DNA of 64,000 nt from Haloarcula marina (GCF_024218775.1 NZ_CP100405.1:248001-312000); one strand, 5' to 3'; positions 44,306 to 52,994 are shown, numbered from the stretch's first letter. Notes: a model not told the origin generated them from the letters alone. Numbers and translations are program-made.

Positions 44306-44846
44306 TCACTATGGTTCACCCACTGTCCGATATAAATGGAGGTCATTAGTACCATATCGAGCTTGTCCTTCGCAATAGCCACGACCTCGGTTGAGGAGAG
44401 CCAAAGCAGAGTTGAACCCCGTTCTTGGCGGCACTATCCTGGGGGAAGCGGCGTCGTGAGCCGGTTGCAGCATTCGTGCTTCACCGACGGCGGCGAGGTA
44501 CTTCAAAGTGGTCGTGATTACGGGCATAATCATGACCACTTCCTCTATTCGCTCCATCAGGAGAATACCGGCATCTGGAGCCTCTTACCGCCGGAATTCC
44601 GTACTACGGGAAATTATATATCGTATGTCGCTATACCAAATCTTGGGCCTGTGGAACACCCACAGTGGAACTCCTCGGATGGGCGGACGTCTCTCGTTCG
44701 TGTACAGCGATTGTTGCATCACGATCGACAATGGCGAGTATCTCACGCTCCAGTTGCTCGAGGACCGTTCCTGCGACGAACGCGATCAAGACCCCTCTGA
44801 CAGTTGCGTCCGCTGACGGATTAGTCTGCAGTAGCTCGCCGCGATA
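44306..44846. other. 541-bp gap with a strong inverted repeat
   Basis: No convincing gene. A minus-strand frame at about 44631-44845 is mildly gene-like (AFVAGTVLEQLEREILAIV) but has no start codon and may be a remnant. A long imperfect hairpin lies at 44506-44541. Confidence 0.4.
44506..44541. repeat. 15-bp inverted repeat with 6-bp loop
   Basis: Arms 44506-44520 (aagtggtcgtgatta) and 44527-44541 (taatcatgaccactt) pair at 14 of 15 positions around the loop cgggca. It could be an operator for a dimeric regulator or a stable hairpin; no gene starts immediately beside it. Confidence 0.75.
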
Positions 44847-45650
44847 TCACGGCTTGGGGTCACGAGCGGTCAACAACCCCTGGGCCATGAGCCGCCGGGC
44901 GATGACGACGAGACCGTTCCCGAATCCTTCGCCGAACACTGCTTGTTCCTTCTTGCTGTCGGGCATAATCGAACTCACGAGGATCGTCGAGCGGTCGGCC
45001 AGAAGGAGCCGGCCGATCGCCGTCTCGTCTTCGGTTGCGCTCTCGCCGTGTAGCCACTCCAGGCCAGAGATGAACGTCTTGGCGTCCGGCACGGCCGTCT
45101 GGATCTGGTCTTGAAGCGACTCCGTCAACGCGCCGACGAGAAGGTCGACCCCGTCACCGATGTCGTTGAGACGGGCAACGAGATCCTCGGTCAGCAGTGA
45201 CTCGTCGCCCAGTACCAGCACGACCTCTTCGGACGCTTTCTCGATGAGCTGGTCCGTCCGGTTTTCGTTCGCGTCGCGCCCGGACATCGCCCACACCTGC
45301 TGGACGGGTGTCTCCTCGTCTTCGTCAACGATTTCGACCGTGTCCAGCGCATCGTGGAGACGCTCGACGCGGGCTTCGTACTGGTCGCGCAGGGTCTCGG
45401 TCGCCTCGTCGAGCGAAACCGCCCGGAACTGCTGCGGACTCGAATGATGTATCTCGACCAGGCCTTGCGCCTCTAGCACTCGAATCGCATCGTACACCCG
45501 CGTTCGGGGAACCTCCGTCATCTCACTCAATTGCTTTGCTGTTCCCGTGTGGAGACGGGACAGGCCGACGAAGCATCGGGCCTCGTATTCTTTCAAGCCG
45601 AGTTGCTGGAGGACTTCAATCGCGTCCTCCAGACTATCATTGGTAGTCAT
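44847..45650 (-). CDS. TrmB-family regulator
   Basis: 267 residues. HTH: LKEYEARCFVGLSRLHTGTA, EMTEVPRTRVYDAIRVLEAQ (residues 18-65), then a coiled linker and a C-terminal TrmB effector-like domain (LVLGDESLLTEDLVARLNDI, RSTILVSSIMPD). TrmB proteins often sense sugars, but haloarchaeal members are diverse. The gene is divergent from a clear paralogue at 46038. The start at 45650 (MTTNDSLED) gives the family's usual N-terminus. Confidence 0.88.
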   Translation of the reverse strand: MTTNDSLEDAIEVLQQLGLKEYEARCFVGLSRLHTGTAKQLSEMTEVPRTRVYDAIRVLEAQGLVEIHHSSPQQFRAVSLDEATETLRDQYEARVERLHDALDTVEIVDEDEETPVQQVWAMSGRDANENRTDQLIEKASEEVVLVLGDESLLTEDLVARLNDIGDGVDLLVGALTESLQDQIQTAVPDAKTFISGLEWLHGESATEDETAIGRLLLADRSTILVSSIMPDSKKEQAVFGEGFGNGLVVIARRLMAQGLLTARDPKP

Positions 45651-46037
45651 GTGTCCCAACCTCACGAAGAGTTCTCCAGTGAGTCTCTGAATGTTCGCTC
45701 CCGGCACGGATAGGGGTTGTCACTCATTTCATGACTGCGGACTCGGACGGTGCGCGCGATGGGTGGTAATGTCGTTCAAAACCGCTTCCAGTACGAATTT
45801 CCTAAATCCATTGTGAGTCTCTCAGTGACTACGGAACGATACGGATTTCACTTTGCAGAGGCGCCCACTAACGGAGTTATTGAGATTCACTCGTTTAATC
45901 ACAAAAAAGACCTATAGCACGAGACCGACCACTCTACTAGAACGAGGTCCAGTTCTGTCTCCAACTACCACACTACTGCGTGCCAACCCGGTCACTCTCC
46001 GTGGCTGGGCTCACAGCGACCCACATTCGCCAGACCG
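45651..46037. other. 387-bp divergent intergenic region between the two TrmB-like genes
   Basis: AT-rich in its right half (cacaaaaaagacctatagc) with a copy of the shared upstream motif at 45887-45901. It presumably holds both promoters. No coding frame is convincing. Confidence 0.5.
45887..45901 (+). promoter_or_regulatory. Shared upstream motif, copy D (loose)
   Basis: tcactcgtttaatca matches the consensus TCACCCGRTTAATCA at 13 of 15 positions. It lies 136 bp before the TrmB-like ATG at 46038, farther than in the core copies. Confidence 0.4.
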
Positions 46038-46835
46038 ATGAGCAACAATCCAAACGAGGACCCAGAGTCCGTCGCAATCGAGCAGCTCGAACGATTCGGG
46101 TTGAGTGCCTACGCTGCGCGGACCTTTGTCGCGCTCGCTAGTCTCGGCACGGGGACAGCCAGAGACGTCAGCCAGGTCTCAGAGGTGCCGCGCACTCGGG
46201 TGTACGACGCGATCGACGAGCTACACGACCGGGGGCTCGTCGATATCCTCCAATCGTCGCCCAAGCAGTTCTGGGCGATCTCCGCCGAAACCGCGAGTCG
46301 GACGTTCGAACACGAGCTACAGCACCGCACGGAACTCCTTCAGACGGCGCTGAGGAAACTCGAACCCATCGAACAACGAGCCGAGCAGCGCGGCGTCTGG
46401 ACGGTAGACGGGCAGACGACAGTCACGGAACGAGTCTTGGAGTTCTTCGCGAGTGCGGAAGAGGAAATCGTCTACATGACCGTCGAGGACCTCCTCACCG
46501 AGGACCTGATCGCGGGGTTGAGCGAGGCCGCAGAGCGGGGCGTTTCCATCCAGCTCGCCGGGGTGTCGACGGACGTACAGGAGCGAATTCAGGACGAGAT
46601 TCCCGGCGCGACGATGTTCGAGTCGCTGTGGGTCTGGTCGGACACATCGGCCGGACGGCTCATGATGATCGACGGTCGGAAGACACTCGTGAGTGCGCTC
46701 GTCAACGGTGCGGACGCGAGTCCGTCCGATCCGCGTTCGGAGACCGATATCTGGGGCGAGGGCGACGAGAACAGTCTGGTCGTGGTCCTGAAAGCGATTT
46801 TCACCTGGCGACTCGAGACGGAGGAACGATCTTGA
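46038..46835 (+). CDS. TrmB-family regulator, paralogue of the 44847 gene
   Basis: 265 residues. HTH GLSAYAARTFVALASLGTGTA and SEVPRTRVYDAIDELHDRGL; C-terminal domain VYMTVEDLLTEDLIAGLSEA and GRLMMIDGRKTLVSALV parallels the divergent gene segment by segment. The two probably arose by duplication and may cross-regulate through the intergenic region. Ligand unknown. Confidence 0.88.
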   Translation: MSNNPNEDPESVAIEQLERFGLSAYAARTFVALASLGTGTARDVSQVSEVPRTRVYDAIDELHDRGLVDILQSSPKQFWAISAETASRTFEHELQHRTELLQTALRKLEPIEQRAEQRGVWTVDGQTTVTERVLEFFASAEEEIVYMTVEDLLTEDLIAGLSEAAERGVSIQLAGVSTDVQERIQDEIPGATMFESLWVWSDTSAGRLMMIDGRKTLVSALVNGADASPSDPRSETDIWGEGDENSLVVVLKAIFTWRLETEERS

Positions 46836-46860
46836 CGGAATCTAGTGGGAGACGTTGACG

Positions 46861-47196
46861 TCAGGGATTCGGCAGCGACACTTCTTCAGGGAGCGAGTCG
46901 AGCACCGTTTCGACCTGTTCGTCGGGACGGTACCGGACGGAACCGCTTCTGTGTTCGTATTCGACGACATCGTGGTCTGCTAACTTTGGCAGGTGGACGT
47001 GGTGTAGTTGGATGGCGAGTGATTCTCGGTCCTGCGGTGGCCCGTCTTTGAAGTCAGAACCACTACGGTGGAACTGTTCGACGAGTTCGTCAACCGTCGT
47101 GGTCCCGGTAGCCTCGTGGCGCAAGTGGTGGATGATCCGGCGTCGGTGAGGATCGGCGACGAGCTGGAGACATGCGTCGAGACTGTGGGTCGTCAT
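46861..47196 (-). CDS. Small winged-helix protein (DUF7344-like)
   Basis: 111 residues. ADPHRRRIIHHLRHEATG and LHHVHLPKLADHDVVEYEHR are the hallmarks of this haloarchaeal ArsR-like group. Probably a DNA-binding regulator without ligand domain. It converges on the TrmB paralogue (25 bp between stops). A variant of the shared upstream motif lies 60 bp before the ATG. Confidence 0.8.
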   Translation of the reverse strand: MTTHSLDACLQLVADPHRRRIIHHLRHEATGTTTVDELVEQFHRSGSDFKDGPPQDRESLAIQLHHVHLPKLADHDVVEYEHRSGSVRYRPDEQVETVLDSLPEEVSLPNP

Positions 47197-47256
47197 ACTG
47201 CGTTACTCTATCCCGAGGTGCATCAACTGTAGATATTTTCACGCCTGAGGAGGTTT

Positions 47257-47271
47257 TGATTATGTGGGTGA
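47257..47271 (-). promoter_or_regulatory. Shared upstream motif, copy G (variant)
   Basis: On the minus strand this reads tcacccacataatca: the TCACCC and TAATCA blocks are intact, the centre differs. It ends 60 bp before the ATG at 47196, close to the 63-66 bp of the core copies. Confidence 0.4.
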
Positions 47272-47332
47272 CGTCCGAAGCCTGCAAATCCCTGCGTCAC
47301 TGGTCAATCGGTTGCTGTACTCTCTCACTACG

Positions 47333-47347
47333 TCACCCGGTTAATCA
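47333..47347 (+). promoter_or_regulatory. Shared upstream motif, copy C
   Basis: tcacccggttaatca is a perfect match to the consensus. It lies 87 bp before the histone-like ATG at 47435. Confidence 0.55.
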
Positions 47348-47434
47348 GAACTCATCTGATTGGTAAAATGTCCTCACTTGACACAATCGAAGCGCGTTAG
47401 TCCCGGTGTCCGCTCACCGGCGGAGTGATCACAC

Positions 47435-47725
47435 ATGGTACGAAATCCGTTCCGATCACGTCGAGAAACGCGGCGCCGAGCACGAGAAGCGGCCGATTCC
47501 GAGAAGGCGAAAACCGTCCTTTCGGAAGCCGCTGATGAAGATGTCGAACCAGATGCTGCGGCTGCAGCGGCGCTACGAGGGGCAGCAGCCGAGGAAACAG
47601 CCGAAATCGCCGAATCGACGGCTCGTCGTGCCCGCCGTCGTGGTCGAAAAACCATCACGTCCGAGGACGTTGCGCAGGCGAACGAACGACATCAGGGCCG
47701 GGAAGAACGTGGACGGCACCGATAA
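47435..47725 (+). CDS. Single-histone-fold protein with basic N- and C-terminal tails
   Basis: 96 residues. Residues 28-81 match an archaeal histone fold: L1 loop region DEDVEPDA, a long central helix (ALRGAAAEETAEIAEST) and ARRARRRGRKTITSEDVAQA, where GRKTI-x-x-ED is the classic L2/alpha3 signature. The first 25 residues (RNPFRSRRETRRRAREAAD) and last 12 are Arg-rich. Haloarchaeal canonical histones are acidic two-fold fusions, so a single fold with basic tails is unusual. It may bind DNA locally or act as a regulator. The upstream motif copy C precedes it. Confidence 0.75.
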   Translation: MVRNPFRSRRETRRRAREAADSEKAKTVLSEAADEDVEPDAAAAAALRGAAAEETAEIAESTARRARRRGRKTITSEDVAQANERHQGREERGRHR

Positions 47726-47774
47726 CACTCGACTACAGAGACGTCCCTGCCAGACCCTCCCAAGCGACTGAACG

Positions 47775-47921
47775 ATGCCAGAATGCAACAAGTGCGGTGC
47801 GTTCGTAACGTCACGATTTGCCCGCGTCTTCGGGGACAACGAGGACGACAGCTACGGTTGCCGCAGCTGTCTGCCAGTCACAGCACTGGTCGACGGAGAT
47901 GCGTCACGGGATACTTCGTGA
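47775..47921 (+). CDS. 48-residue zinc-ribbon protein (DUF7563-like)
   Basis: Starts MPECNKCGAFVTSRFARVFG and continues with GCRSCLPV; CxxC pairs at both ends form a zinc ribbon. The ARVFGDNED segment is typical of this small haloarchaeal family. It lies 49 bp after the histone-like gene on the same strand and may be co-transcribed. Function unknown. Confidence 0.75.
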   Translation: MPECNKCGAFVTSRFARVFGDNEDDSYGCRSCLPVTALVDGDASRDTS

Positions 47922-47985
47922 CGCCGACGCGTGCGTCCGCTCCCGAGCGATGACTGACGTGCGGTACGGCAACCACCAACAGATA

Positions 47986-48129
47986 ATGACAACGATACCC
48001 AACTCCGGTTCAGAGGCAACACTTTACGTATGCCGTGATTGTGGAGACGGCATCGAAGATCCCACCGACACGAACACCTGTCCTCACTGCGGCGGAACGC
48101 TCGTAAATAGTACTGTCCCGCACGATTAG
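47986..48129 (+). CDS. 47-residue rubrerythrin-like zinc-ribbon protein
   Basis: MTTIPNSGSEATLYVCRDCG then DTNTCPHCGGTLVNSTVPHD: two CxxC pairs in the rubrerythrin-like rubredoxin arrangement (DUF7129-like). An upstream in-frame ATG at 47950 would add 12 residues; the inner ATG gives the usual family length. It may bind zinc or iron. Part of the same short gene series as the histone-like gene. Confidence 0.75.
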   Translation: MTTIPNSGSEATLYVCRDCGDGIEDPTDTNTCPHCGGTLVNSTVPHD

Positions 48130-48402
48130 CGGTGCAATCCGACGGAACCCTCGACACTCTTAGTCGACACCGGGAGCAAACTCCGCTCGGTGGAGATTCG
48201 TCCTGACTGGACGAACCCGACTCCCTGCTCGTCTGTCTGTACAGGGGACAAGAGAGGAGTAGGTAGCGCCACTCGGAACCGAATCTCATCACATTCGAAT
48301 CAGCGAATCCGACGCCGTCGCGGTGTGGCAAACGATCGACGTCGGCGGGTGAGATGGTACCGCGGCCACGGTCATGTGAGGACCGATGGCGGAACCGATA
48401 CC

Positions 48403-49443
48403 CTATCGGCCGACGGTCGAGTCCGCTCGCTCCTGGGCAAACAGGTCAAGGACGATCTTCGAGCCGCCGAGTATGACAGGGCCGACGAACAGGCCGATGG
48501 CCCCGAACAGAACGATTCCCCCGAAGATACCCACGACGATAGTCGCGACGTTGATCGCCCCGCTCCGGTTGATGATCGCCGGTCGAAGATAGAGGTCCGA
48601 GGCGCTGACCACCGACCCGTAGACGAAAAACAGTACCGCTGTAGTGGGACGACCGATCGCGAACAGGTACCCCGAAACCGGAAGCCAGACACCGAATGCC
48701 CCAACGAGTGGGAGCAACGTGAGAACAAATGTCGCCACGGTCAAGAACACAACCCCGGGCATGCCAACGAGCGCCAATCCGATGCCAAGTAGTACCGCCT
48801 GGACCGCTGCGACGGCGACGTTCCCGATAACTGACGCCCACATTAGGGCGTCAAGTTCCCTGAGAAGTTCTCGTTCCACACGACCAGAGAGCGGGACGAT
48901 CGACTGCAACCATGTGACGAACTGTTCACCGTCTCGCAACAACGCAAAGAGTACGAAGACCGTCACGGTGAGTCCGACGAGCACCCCAGGGAGACCGCCG
49001 ATGACGGTTACCGCGCCGGTTGCGAGGCGCTGCAACCCGCTCGCGATCGGCTCTTGATAGGTCGCGTACAACAGGTCGAAATCGATCACGTAGCCAATGG
49101 TTTCGAGTCGAACCTGAACGATGTCGAGACTGAGTTCCCCTGCTTGGAGGGCGGTTAGCAGCCCCAGTCCCTGCTGAATTGCAACTGTGAGGATATAGGC
49201 GATCGGGATGAAGAGGACAACTACCGAAAGCGAGATGAGGATGAGGGCGGCTCTAACTGAGCTCGTGTGACGCTCGAGCGTCCGTTGTGCGGGTGCGAGG
49301 ACGTATGCGAGGACGATCGCGAGTAAGATATACTGAAGCTGTGTGAAAACGAAAAGGAGGCCGATAACCCCACTCACGACCGCCAAGATCGACAGTACAA
49401 CATGGTCCGAAAACCAATTCTGAGGGTCTCTCTGTTCAGTCAT
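48403..49443 (-). CDS. AI-2E-family membrane permease
   Basis: 346 residues, about seven or eight membrane helices. Family markers: LAYVLAPAQRTLERH near residue 50 and the C-terminal block GVWLPVSGYLFAIGRPTTA, LRPAIINRSGAINVATIVVG, GAIGLFVGPVILG. Members export autoinducer-like compounds or exchange Na+/Li+ for H+; given the many ion transporters nearby, cation/proton exchange is plausible. Start MTEQRDPQNW at 49443. Confidence 0.9.
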   Translation of the reverse strand: MTEQRDPQNWFSDHVVLSILAVVSGVIGLLFVFTQLQYILLAIVLAYVLAPAQRTLERHTSSVRAALILISLSVVVLFIPIAYILTVAIQQGLGLLTALQAGELSLDIVQVRLETIGYVIDFDLLYATYQEPIASGLQRLATGAVTVIGGLPGVLVGLTVTVFVLFALLRDGEQFVTWLQSIVPLSGRVERELLRELDALMWASVIGNVAVAAVQAVLLGIGLALVGMPGVVFLTVATFVLTLLPLVGAFGVWLPVSGYLFAIGRPTTAVLFFVYGSVVSASDLYLRPAIINRSGAINVATIVVGIFGGIVLFGAIGLFVGPVILGGSKIVLDLFAQERADSTVGR

Positions 49444-49687
49444 ATTCAGTATAGAGATTCCCCTCATCCTTGACTTGTGTGTACAGAATTGGGCCATCTG
49501 TCAGTGGTCGCCACCAGCAGCGACGAGGGGATACAGCGGTTCGAGCGAACCGTGCATACTCGAGAATCGAACCAAATCGACTGACGCTCTGCTCTACTCT
49601 CGATATGTCGGTTGTGTCTTAGTTTTGTGTTTGCTGCCCGAGGGTTACGGATATTGGTGGTGACTGGTTAGTGAACTCAGGATACAC

Positions 49688-50941
49688 CTACAGTAGCAAA
49701 CTGAAGAGGAGATAGGAGCCGACGACCGAGAGCGAGGGTGCCAGGATCCAGAGGATGACGATTCGGCGTGTGGCGGCCGGGTCGAATAAGCTCTCTGCGC
49801 TGAGCTCGTCGATGTGTTCCTCCCCGATCGGGGGAACCGCTGTGTCGCTGTCCCGTCGCCCCGTCCGCTCGCCAGCCGTACTGCTCGCCAGCTCGCCGAT
49901 GGTCGGGCTCGTCGGTTCGTCATCAGACCCCGTAGACGCCGCGAGCGCACCCGTGGTGAGGCCCGCAGCCAACTCACGCTCGGTACGTCGGGTGGCGATC
50001 TCCGCGAGCGTGGCGGCGCGACTCGCTCGTCCCCAACCGAGTCCGATGATACAACAGGTCGTGCTCACCGCGAGACTCGCCGGAATACCGAGATACGAGA
50101 GGACGGTGATGATGGTCGCCCCGATGCTCGAGACGACGAGTGCGGCCAGGATGGGCAGGTCGGTGATCCCATCACTGACCGTCGCGAGCGTCCGCCGGGC
50201 GATCGTGAACCCACCGAGGCCGATGGCGGCGACGGCGAGCACGATGCCTTGCTCTATCGAGATGGACCCGTTGCCGACGAGCGGCGCGACCGCATTCGCG
50301 GCGTTCGACGCCCCTGCACTGAACCCCATGTAACACGCGATTGCAATGACCAGAAACGAGCCGACGAGGTCCCGGGGGGCTGCGTTCGTATTGAGGCGGA
50401 GGCGCGGAACGTTGCCCGAGCGATCGAGCTGGACGAGGTGCCGCTCGAAGCGCGTGAACGACATATGGGCCTCTAACTGGGGGTACAGATATCGGCCGAC
50501 GATGGCACCAGTCACGAATCCGAGGAGTGGCGCAACGATCCACGCGGAGACGATCGTGAACATCAACGCCTCGTTGAGCGAGTCCGTTGCCAGACCGAGC
50601 CCGACGATTGCACCCACGGCAGTCATCGACGTCGAGGCGGGAACCCCGTAGAGATTCGAGAGCAAGAGTGCCAGACCGGTGAAGAACAGAACACCGACAG
50701 TCGCTATTGGCGAGAACTGCACCGCCGGAACGATGCCGTCGCTCATGGTGGCGATGACGTTCCGACCGACCGTCCACGCACCCAGAAACGCGAAGAGCGT
50801 GAACAGGGTTGCGGCAGTGGCCTTTCTGACGAGGCGACTCCCGACGGCCGGTCCGAACGCGACACCGGTCGACGATCCACCAATGTTAAACCCGACGAAG
50901 GCAGCCACGAGCAACCCCACGACAACCAGTGTAGATACCAT
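49688..50941 (-). CDS. PiT-family inorganic phosphate transporter
   Basis: 417 residues. The duplicated signature is present twice: GFNIGGSSTGVAFGPAVGS at 15-33 and GFSAGASNAANAVAPLVGN at about 235-253 (canonical GANDxANA); the first copy has lost the Asp, the second has Ser-Asn in its place. About ten membrane helices; a hydrophilic acidic loop (TGSDDEPTSPTIGELAS) separates the last helix pair. It imports phosphate with Na+ or H+. The ATG at 50941 (MVSTLVVVG) is used. Confidence 0.88.
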   Translation of the reverse strand: MVSTLVVVGLLVAAFVGFNIGGSSTGVAFGPAVGSRLVRKATAATLFTLFAFLGAWTVGRNVIATMSDGIVPAVQFSPIATVGVLFFTGLALLLSNLYGVPASTSMTAVGAIVGLGLATDSLNEALMFTIVSAWIVAPLLGFVTGAIVGRYLYPQLEAHMSFTRFERHLVQLDRSGNVPRLRLNTNAAPRDLVGSFLVIAIACYMGFSAGASNAANAVAPLVGNGSISIEQGIVLAVAAIGLGGFTIARRTLATVSDGITDLPILAALVVSSIGATIITVLSYLGIPASLAVSTTCCIIGLGWGRASRAATLAEIATRRTERELAAGLTTGALAASTGSDDEPTSPTIGELASSTAGERTGRRDSDTAVPPIGEEHIDELSAESLFDPAATRRIVILWILAPSLSVVGSYLLFSLLL

Positions 50942-51164
50942 ATTCAAGCGATCCTTATTCCAATAGTTCGGCCCGGAGACGTAATTCCGTGTCCCTCCTG
51001 GATGGTCGATGGACGTCGATGTATTCGACCCGGCTACTGATACCGATACGGACCGGTCTCTCACTCATTGGTGGGCCCCCATCGGGAGCGGTAATGTTCG
51101 AGAAGATGGTTTGACTTGGCCATCTACATCTCTCGTCATAGCCGTAAATGTGGGATGCAGAAGA

Positions 51165-51313
51165 GTGACATCCCCCCGTGGTAAACGATGGGGCTTCCCG
51201 TACCGCAGTTGGGATATTTGCTGGTCTACGAAACGACCTGTTCTTGCGGGGCGAAAACCCCACTTTCTGCATCGAACAGGTGTACCGATGGCTGTGCCAA
51301 ACAGCCGTTACTG
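51165..51313 (-). mobile_element. IS200/IS605-like mini-element or end fragment, no transposase
   Basis: About 150 bp between hairpins. At 51290-51306 ggctgt/acagcc form a 6-bp stem. Read on the minus strand the other end has gaagcccc ... gggggatgtcac, the sequence pattern I know from right ends (TnpB omega-RNA 3' hairpins) of haloarchaeal IS1341-type elements; a further hairpin ggggcgaaaacccc lies at 51248-51261. It begins exactly where the aldehyde dehydrogenase homology ends. The family assignment rests on recalled resemblance only. Confidence 0.4.
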
Positions 51314-51686
51314 CGAAGACCGGTCCCAGTGGTTCGTAGACGGTCTCGACCGCCGCTCCCGGTGGACTGGGGTGCCCCTCGGGTTCCAGGTACGCGTTCG
51401 CGTGTTCCGCGTAGTGATCACAGCCCCACGCGCACTTTTCGACCTCTGCGAGAGCTTGCGAAATCGGTTTGCCCATCTCGCGAGTCATCGTTTCGGCGTA
51501 CTTGCGCTTGTTCTCGCGCAGGATCTCACCGGCAGCCGCAAGCAGTTCTTCGCGTTCCCGAACCGGCCGGAGGCGCCAGTCTTCGAACGCTGCATTCGCC
51601 CGGTCGAGCGCTTCTTCGACCTCCGACTGGGTGTGGTCCGCGTACGATTCGATCCGCTCGCCAGTCGACGGATCGACTACGTCCAT
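51314..51686 (-). pseudogene. 5' fragment of an aldehyde dehydrogenase (succinate-semialdehyde type)
   Basis: Starts MDVVDPSTGERIESYADHTQ and continues as a normal ALDH N-terminus for about 124 residues (TREMGKPISQALAEVEKCAW, VYEPLGPVFAV). Where the conserved PWNFP should follow, the frame enters unrelated sequence. The catalytic Cys and Glu regions are absent from the window, so the gene is broken, probably by insertion and deletion at the adjoining mini-element. A complete ALDH is present at 27349. Confidence 0.8.
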
Positions 51687-51859
51687 GTCCGTGTGAATTA
51701 GATATGCAAGAGATGAACTCACAGGGATCCCGTTGGCGACACGACGGAGATCGCACGCTGGCGACGGACTCGGTCGTGAACGCGACCGCCATCTGTTTCG
51801 CCGTGTCCAAGTCGCCGGGTCGAGGGTTGCGTGTATCACCGAGAGCAGCGGGGGTAAGC

Positions 51860-52078
51860 CTACAGGATGAACGTGACAATGGCAAGAACGACGAAGATGA
51901 TGACCAGCCATTTGGCGATATCCATACTGAGTCCAGCGACACCCCGAGCACCGAGCACCGCTGCGACGATCGCGAGAATCAAAAAGAGGACTGCAAGCTC
52001 GAGAAAATTACCCCCTAACTGTAACGGTACCGCCTGGATCGAGACCGCGCTATCCAGAACTCCGTATGATGCTATCAT
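51860..52078 (-). CDS. DUF1328 small membrane protein
   Basis: 72 residues with two membrane helices ([18 protein letters not shown] and [20 protein letters not shown]) separated by [11 protein letters not shown], which is the DUF1328/YtjA pattern. Function unknown; found in envelope-stress contexts in bacteria. Start chosen at 52078 (MIASYGVLD); longer in-frame starts add charged residues. Divergent from the amphi-Trp gene. Confidence 0.82.
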   Translation of the reverse strand: MIASYGVLDSAVSIQAVPLQLGGNFLELAVLFLILAIVAAVLGARGVAGLSMDIAKWLVIIFVVLAIVTFIL

Positions 52079-52173
52079 AGCATATCTACGCCTCTCGAGT
52101 ATGTTAACCCCCGACATATTCATTCCCATCCTGTTTTTGAATAACCGAGTGACTCTGTCCGGGTAGACTCAAT

Positions 52174-52188
52174 TCACCCGATTAATCA
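52174..52188 (+). promoter_or_regulatory. Shared upstream motif, copy A
   Basis: tcacccgattaatca. A TATA-like tactat follows 29 bp downstream at 52218-52223, and the GTG at 52252 another 28 bp on. Flanking sequence (ttcggaaaatcaggg, cagccgtatt) is also shared with copy B. Confidence 0.65.
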
Positions 52189-52251
52189 GAATACATTCTC
52201 GTTCGGAAAATCAGGGCTACTATTCTGTCGTCAGCCGTATTGGGCTGTACT

Positions 52252-52746
52252 GTGTCCCGAGACGACTACGAAGAGGAACTGTCTGCCGGTCGGGAGGAGA
52301 TCGCATCCATACTAAGCGGTGTGGCGGAGGGAATTCGCACAGGAGCCGTTCGGTTAGGCGATAGCCCGGATGCTGTGACTGTCGATACGCCAGACGAACT
52401 CACGCTGGAAATCGAACTCGAAACCGAAGACGACGCGATGAGTCTGGAACTGGAACTGGAGTGGACCGTATCGAGTGCAGCGTCTCCTGTTTCGTCCCTC
52501 GACGTTACTCCCGAGGGTGAGGACGAGGAGGTCGGGCTTATGGGAGCCACTGATGGAGCACAATCACTGGCTCGATTTGAAGTCTACCGGGCTCGAGATG
52601 AGGAATGGCGCTGGCGACTCCGTCATCGAAACGGGAACATCATTGCGAGCAGTGGCGAGGGGTACACCCGAAAACACAATGCCCTGAAGGGCCTTCGGAG
52701 TGTGATAGCGAATTCGGCAGACGCAGCAATAAGTGAAGAGACATGA
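52252..52746 (+). CDS. Amphi-Trp domain plus DUF1508 (HVO_2922-like) protein
   Basis: 164 residues. Residues 1-75 form the amphi-Trp domain (YEEELSAGREEIASILSGVA, then LEIELETEDDAMSLELELEW). Residues about 105-160 form a YegP/DUF1508 module (FEVYRARDEEWRWRLRHRNG and KHNALKGLRSVIANSAD). Neither domain has a proven biochemical role. Start GTG 52252 is placed by comparison with the DacZ-like gene, whose promoter has the same layout; a TTG lies four codons upstream. ATGA overlap with the next gene. Confidence 0.82.
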   Translation: MSRDDYEEELSAGREEIASILSGVAEGIRTGAVRLGDSPDAVTVDTPDELTLEIELETEDDAMSLELELEWTVSSAASPVSSLDVTPEGEDEEVGLMGATDGAQSLARFEVYRARDEEWRWRLRHRNGNIIASSGEGYTRKHNALKGLRSVIANSADAAISEET

Positions 52747-52994
52747 TAGAGATAGTTAATATCATCCTTGATCGACTGAATACGAGGTCCGCCGACGGGG
52801 TCGCTGACGCCTGGCCACTTGGTCGAACGTTGGTCAGCGAGGATGGCGGGACGGAGGACGGAACCACCACGGACGGTTCTGACACCGTCTCACCACCGCA
52901 TCTGTATGAGTGCCGATCGTGTGATCGAGTCTATGTTGCCACCGACAAACGCACGTGTTCTACGTGCGACATTGCCGTCGATCACGTCGCATAG
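52743..52994 (+). CDS. 83-residue protein with C-terminal zinc ribbon
   Basis: Starts MIEIVNIILDRLNTR inside the stop of the preceding gene (ATGA). The middle is acidic and disordered; the end is a ribbon, YECRSCDRVYVATDKRTCSTCDIA, with two CxxC pairs. Translationally coupled to the amphi-Trp gene, so the two proteins probably work together. Function unknown. Confidence 0.7.
   Translation: MIEIVNIILDRLNTRSADGVADAWPLGRTLVSEDGGTEDGTTTDGSDTVSPPHLYECRSCDRVYVATDKRTCSTCDIAVDHVA

Noticed and set aside
44336-45114. Overlapping plus-strand frames (44336-44800, 44508-44816, 44665-45114)
   Set aside because: Compositions are Arg/Ser/Thr-rich, none has a recognisable domain, and the last is antisense to the TrmB-like gene.
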